A DNA stretch of 64,000 nt from Lotus japonicus. Taxonomy: Eukaryota > Streptophyta > Magnoliopsida > Fabales > Fabaceae. Below, piece after piece: positions 61,870-64,000 of the stretch (positions are counted from its first letter, which is position 1; every line of letters begins with the position of its first letter). The notes under the pieces are model-generated. The model had not been told where the DNA came from. It searched no databases and saw nothing but the letters and a program-made list of their open reading frames with translations. The DNA lies in NCBI RefSeq assembly GCF_012489685.1, contig NC_080043.1, positions 14,316,223 through 14,380,222 of the forward strand. The letters are read 5' to 3'. The position numbers and the translations under genes were made by a program.

Positions 61870-64000
61870 CAAGAGCAGATGGCAAGTGGAAGCGGTGGTA
61901 GAGCAAAAATGAGTTTAGTTCCCAGAGAAGAGAGATGAACACGGTGATTGAGAAAAAGAGAAAGAAAATAATTAAATCTCACAGGGGCTTGTTAGAGAAC
62001 CTTGTTAGAATTTTTTGTGTGGGCTTTTATTTTTTGGTGAACATTAGTTTTACAAATTATGTTGAATGCATAATTTGAAATTTCTTTCTAGAAGATTTAT
62101 GTAATTATATGATCCATTATGAGTTCATGAATCGACGTATTTAATATTTATTTTTGTTGGGCTTAAGCCCAATTGATAAGTGCTTAGAATTATGATGTTG
62201 GGTCAGGTAAGTAACGTAGAGCCCATAATGGATGGAAACTAGGGTTAGGATTACTTATGTATTATATATATGTGTGTGTGAGAGAGACTCAGATCCATTC
62301 TCCTCTTATGTGCTCTGGCTGCGTAGTCTTTTCATCAAAAGCTCAGTCATAGACAGATAAAATACGAGAGGAAGATATGGATTTGGAAGAACTTGTGCAT
62401 GGATCTCAATTCAGGTAGCTTTTCAAAGCTGTCAAAATTCTCATTATGTCTTCTTTCAGAGTTACATAATATATATTATTATATTAGTGCTTTATAATTC
62501 ATAATATTGATTTAGCAGAAATCTATTTCTTACAGATCTCCCCATTAGGCGAAAATAGGTGGTTGAAAATTGTACGGTGCTAGTGATAATTTTTGGTAAA
62601 CGCACATTTAATGTGGACACTCAAGGTTGTTTTTTCATAGTAATATACAAAAAATTATCACTATATGACTAAATTGCATGTTGAATATTGACACATCACG
62701 AAGAACACTCTATACGGCTGTATAAAAAAAATCAAAAAGATGTAACAGGGAGCAAACCAAATATAGGAAATGGTAAAAATATTTTTCTTGAATCATATTT
62801 AGAAGAACTCTCATTGCTTGCCACATTAAGGATATAACAAATTGAAAATTAAATTACTCAAAGATGTTAGATTATAGAGAATATTACATAGGGTCATTAA
62901 CTCCAACAATTGTAACAACGATTTTTTTTTTTTATGTTTTAACAAAGTTGATTGATATATGCATCAGACAACTATTTCACCAACATTATGGTAATTAACC
63001 TCATACGGAATAATAATTAATTTTTATTTAATTATTTTTAACAATTTTTATCGTTGTCACGAATATTATGCTAATACTTGAAATTATTTGTGAAATTAGT
63101 TTTACGTGTAAAACTTGAATAATTTTTAATAGAGAAATAACATTAAATTCATAACTTTTCACTCAAATAATAATGATTAATAATGTCTCTACTACTTTTT
63201 CAAATATTCTTATTATTTAAACATAATAAGATTAATTTTAAATAACTAAAGTTTGAAAATAAAGTAAATTACAATACAATATATCCAAGTATATGAATAA
63301 TAAAATAAAATATAAATTTATGAAAATATTTTGACTCTAATTTCCAAATAATAGTGATCAATTATAATTATCATTATATAATTTTTTGTGTATAATTATC
63401 ATTATATAATATTAATACTTAACATGGAAGTTTAATTAAATAATATATTATATCATTCACATTAATAATTTATAGAATTATTTGATTATTTTTTAATATT
63501 TTTCTTAAATATGTTTCTAGTTGTTATCTTTTTTTTCGAGTGGTTTTCGTATTAGTTTTGGAAGATCTAAAGAGCTATGAGAGAGAAGGATGTTAGAAGG
63601 CCGTTAGAGGGGCAGATGATGTAATATCTACACCAGAGAAGCAAGTAAGATGTTTGAGAAGTCCAGGATGGTGTGTTGATATTCCAGCAAGTGAACACAC
63701 CATCCTGGACTTCTCAAACATCTTGCTTGCTTCTCTGGTGTAGGTATTCCATCATCTGCCCTTCTAACGGCCTTCTAACACCCTTCTTTCTCATAGCCCT
63801 TTAAGTCTGCTAAAACTAATATGAAAAACACTGGAAATATGATAACCACTAAAAACATATTTAAGAAAAATATTGCAAAATAATAGAATAATACTATAAA
63901 TTATTAATGTGCATGATATAATAATTTTTTTATATTAAATTTCCATATTAAGTATGAACATTATATAATGATAATTCTACACAAAAAATTATACAATGAT
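61870..64000. mobile_element. Large inverted-repeat element, copy 3 (cut by window end)
   Basis: From AGAGCAGATGGC it follows copy 2 (53870 onward) for about 1.8 kb with scattered differences. The centre is collapsed: arms 63661-63677 (GTCCAGGATGGTGTGTT) and 63694-63710 are exact inverses with a 16-nt loop, so about 0.6 kb of the interior seen in copy 2 is missing. The right arm runs past the window edge. Confidence 0.8.

Overview
This is a plant nuclear window. It is AT-rich, has GT-AG introns, carries four genes of plant-specific type, and is densely packed with plant transposon families. The gene content suggests a dicot. A legume such as Lotus is my impression only; nothing here proves the species.

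Genes. (1) 3344-5044 (+): molybdate transporter of the MOT1 family, two exons, 489 aa. (2) 6464-8986 (-): a 379-aa protein of unknown function with a basic N-terminus and a Trp/Gly-rich tail carrying several WG/GW motifs; it is convergent with the transporter. (3) 20103-22865 (+): IQ67-domain calmodulin-binding protein (IQD family), five exons, 442 aa. (4) 36402-39074 (+): cytokinin oxidase/dehydrogenase of the CKX1-like type, five exons, 532 aa. All exon joins given keep the reading frame and use GT/AG borders. The four genes do not form a pathway; they are ordinary single genes separated by repeats.

Repeat layout. 1-3 kb: two Stowaway-like MITEs. 12-16 kb: a non-autonomous Helitron ending in a hairpin and CTAG. 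23-26 kb: two adjacent Mutator-like elements with long terminal inverted repeats, the first holding a broken LRR receptor-kinase fragment. 26.5-29.4 kb: a hAT MITE with a tRNA-like core, a LINE scrap, a TRIM with a nested MITE, and a SINE tail. 29.65-32.2 kb: a composite of three TRIM-like units, two head-to-head and one in tandem, all inside one 5-bp target duplication. 40.8-42.0 kb: a third Mutator-like element that carries a decayed fragment of plastid 16S rRNA. 44.7-50.2 kb: a Ty1/copia element on the minus strand with identical-length LTRs and a target duplication; its 3' end is duplicated as an inverted copy, giving a 410-bp-arm palindrome inside the element. 51-64 kb: three copies of a large inverted-repeat element, interrupted by a MITE, a hAT MITE, a SINE and several 5'-truncated LINEs, plus a possible gypsy LTR with a 57-bp minisatellite.

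The most unusual signals are the two retrotransposons that contain large internal palindromes yet sit in a single target-site duplication (suggesting they were rearranged before integration), the gene and plastid fragments held in Mutator-like elements, and a recurring pattern of ultra-short poly(A)-ended inserts between 10-20 nt direct repeats.
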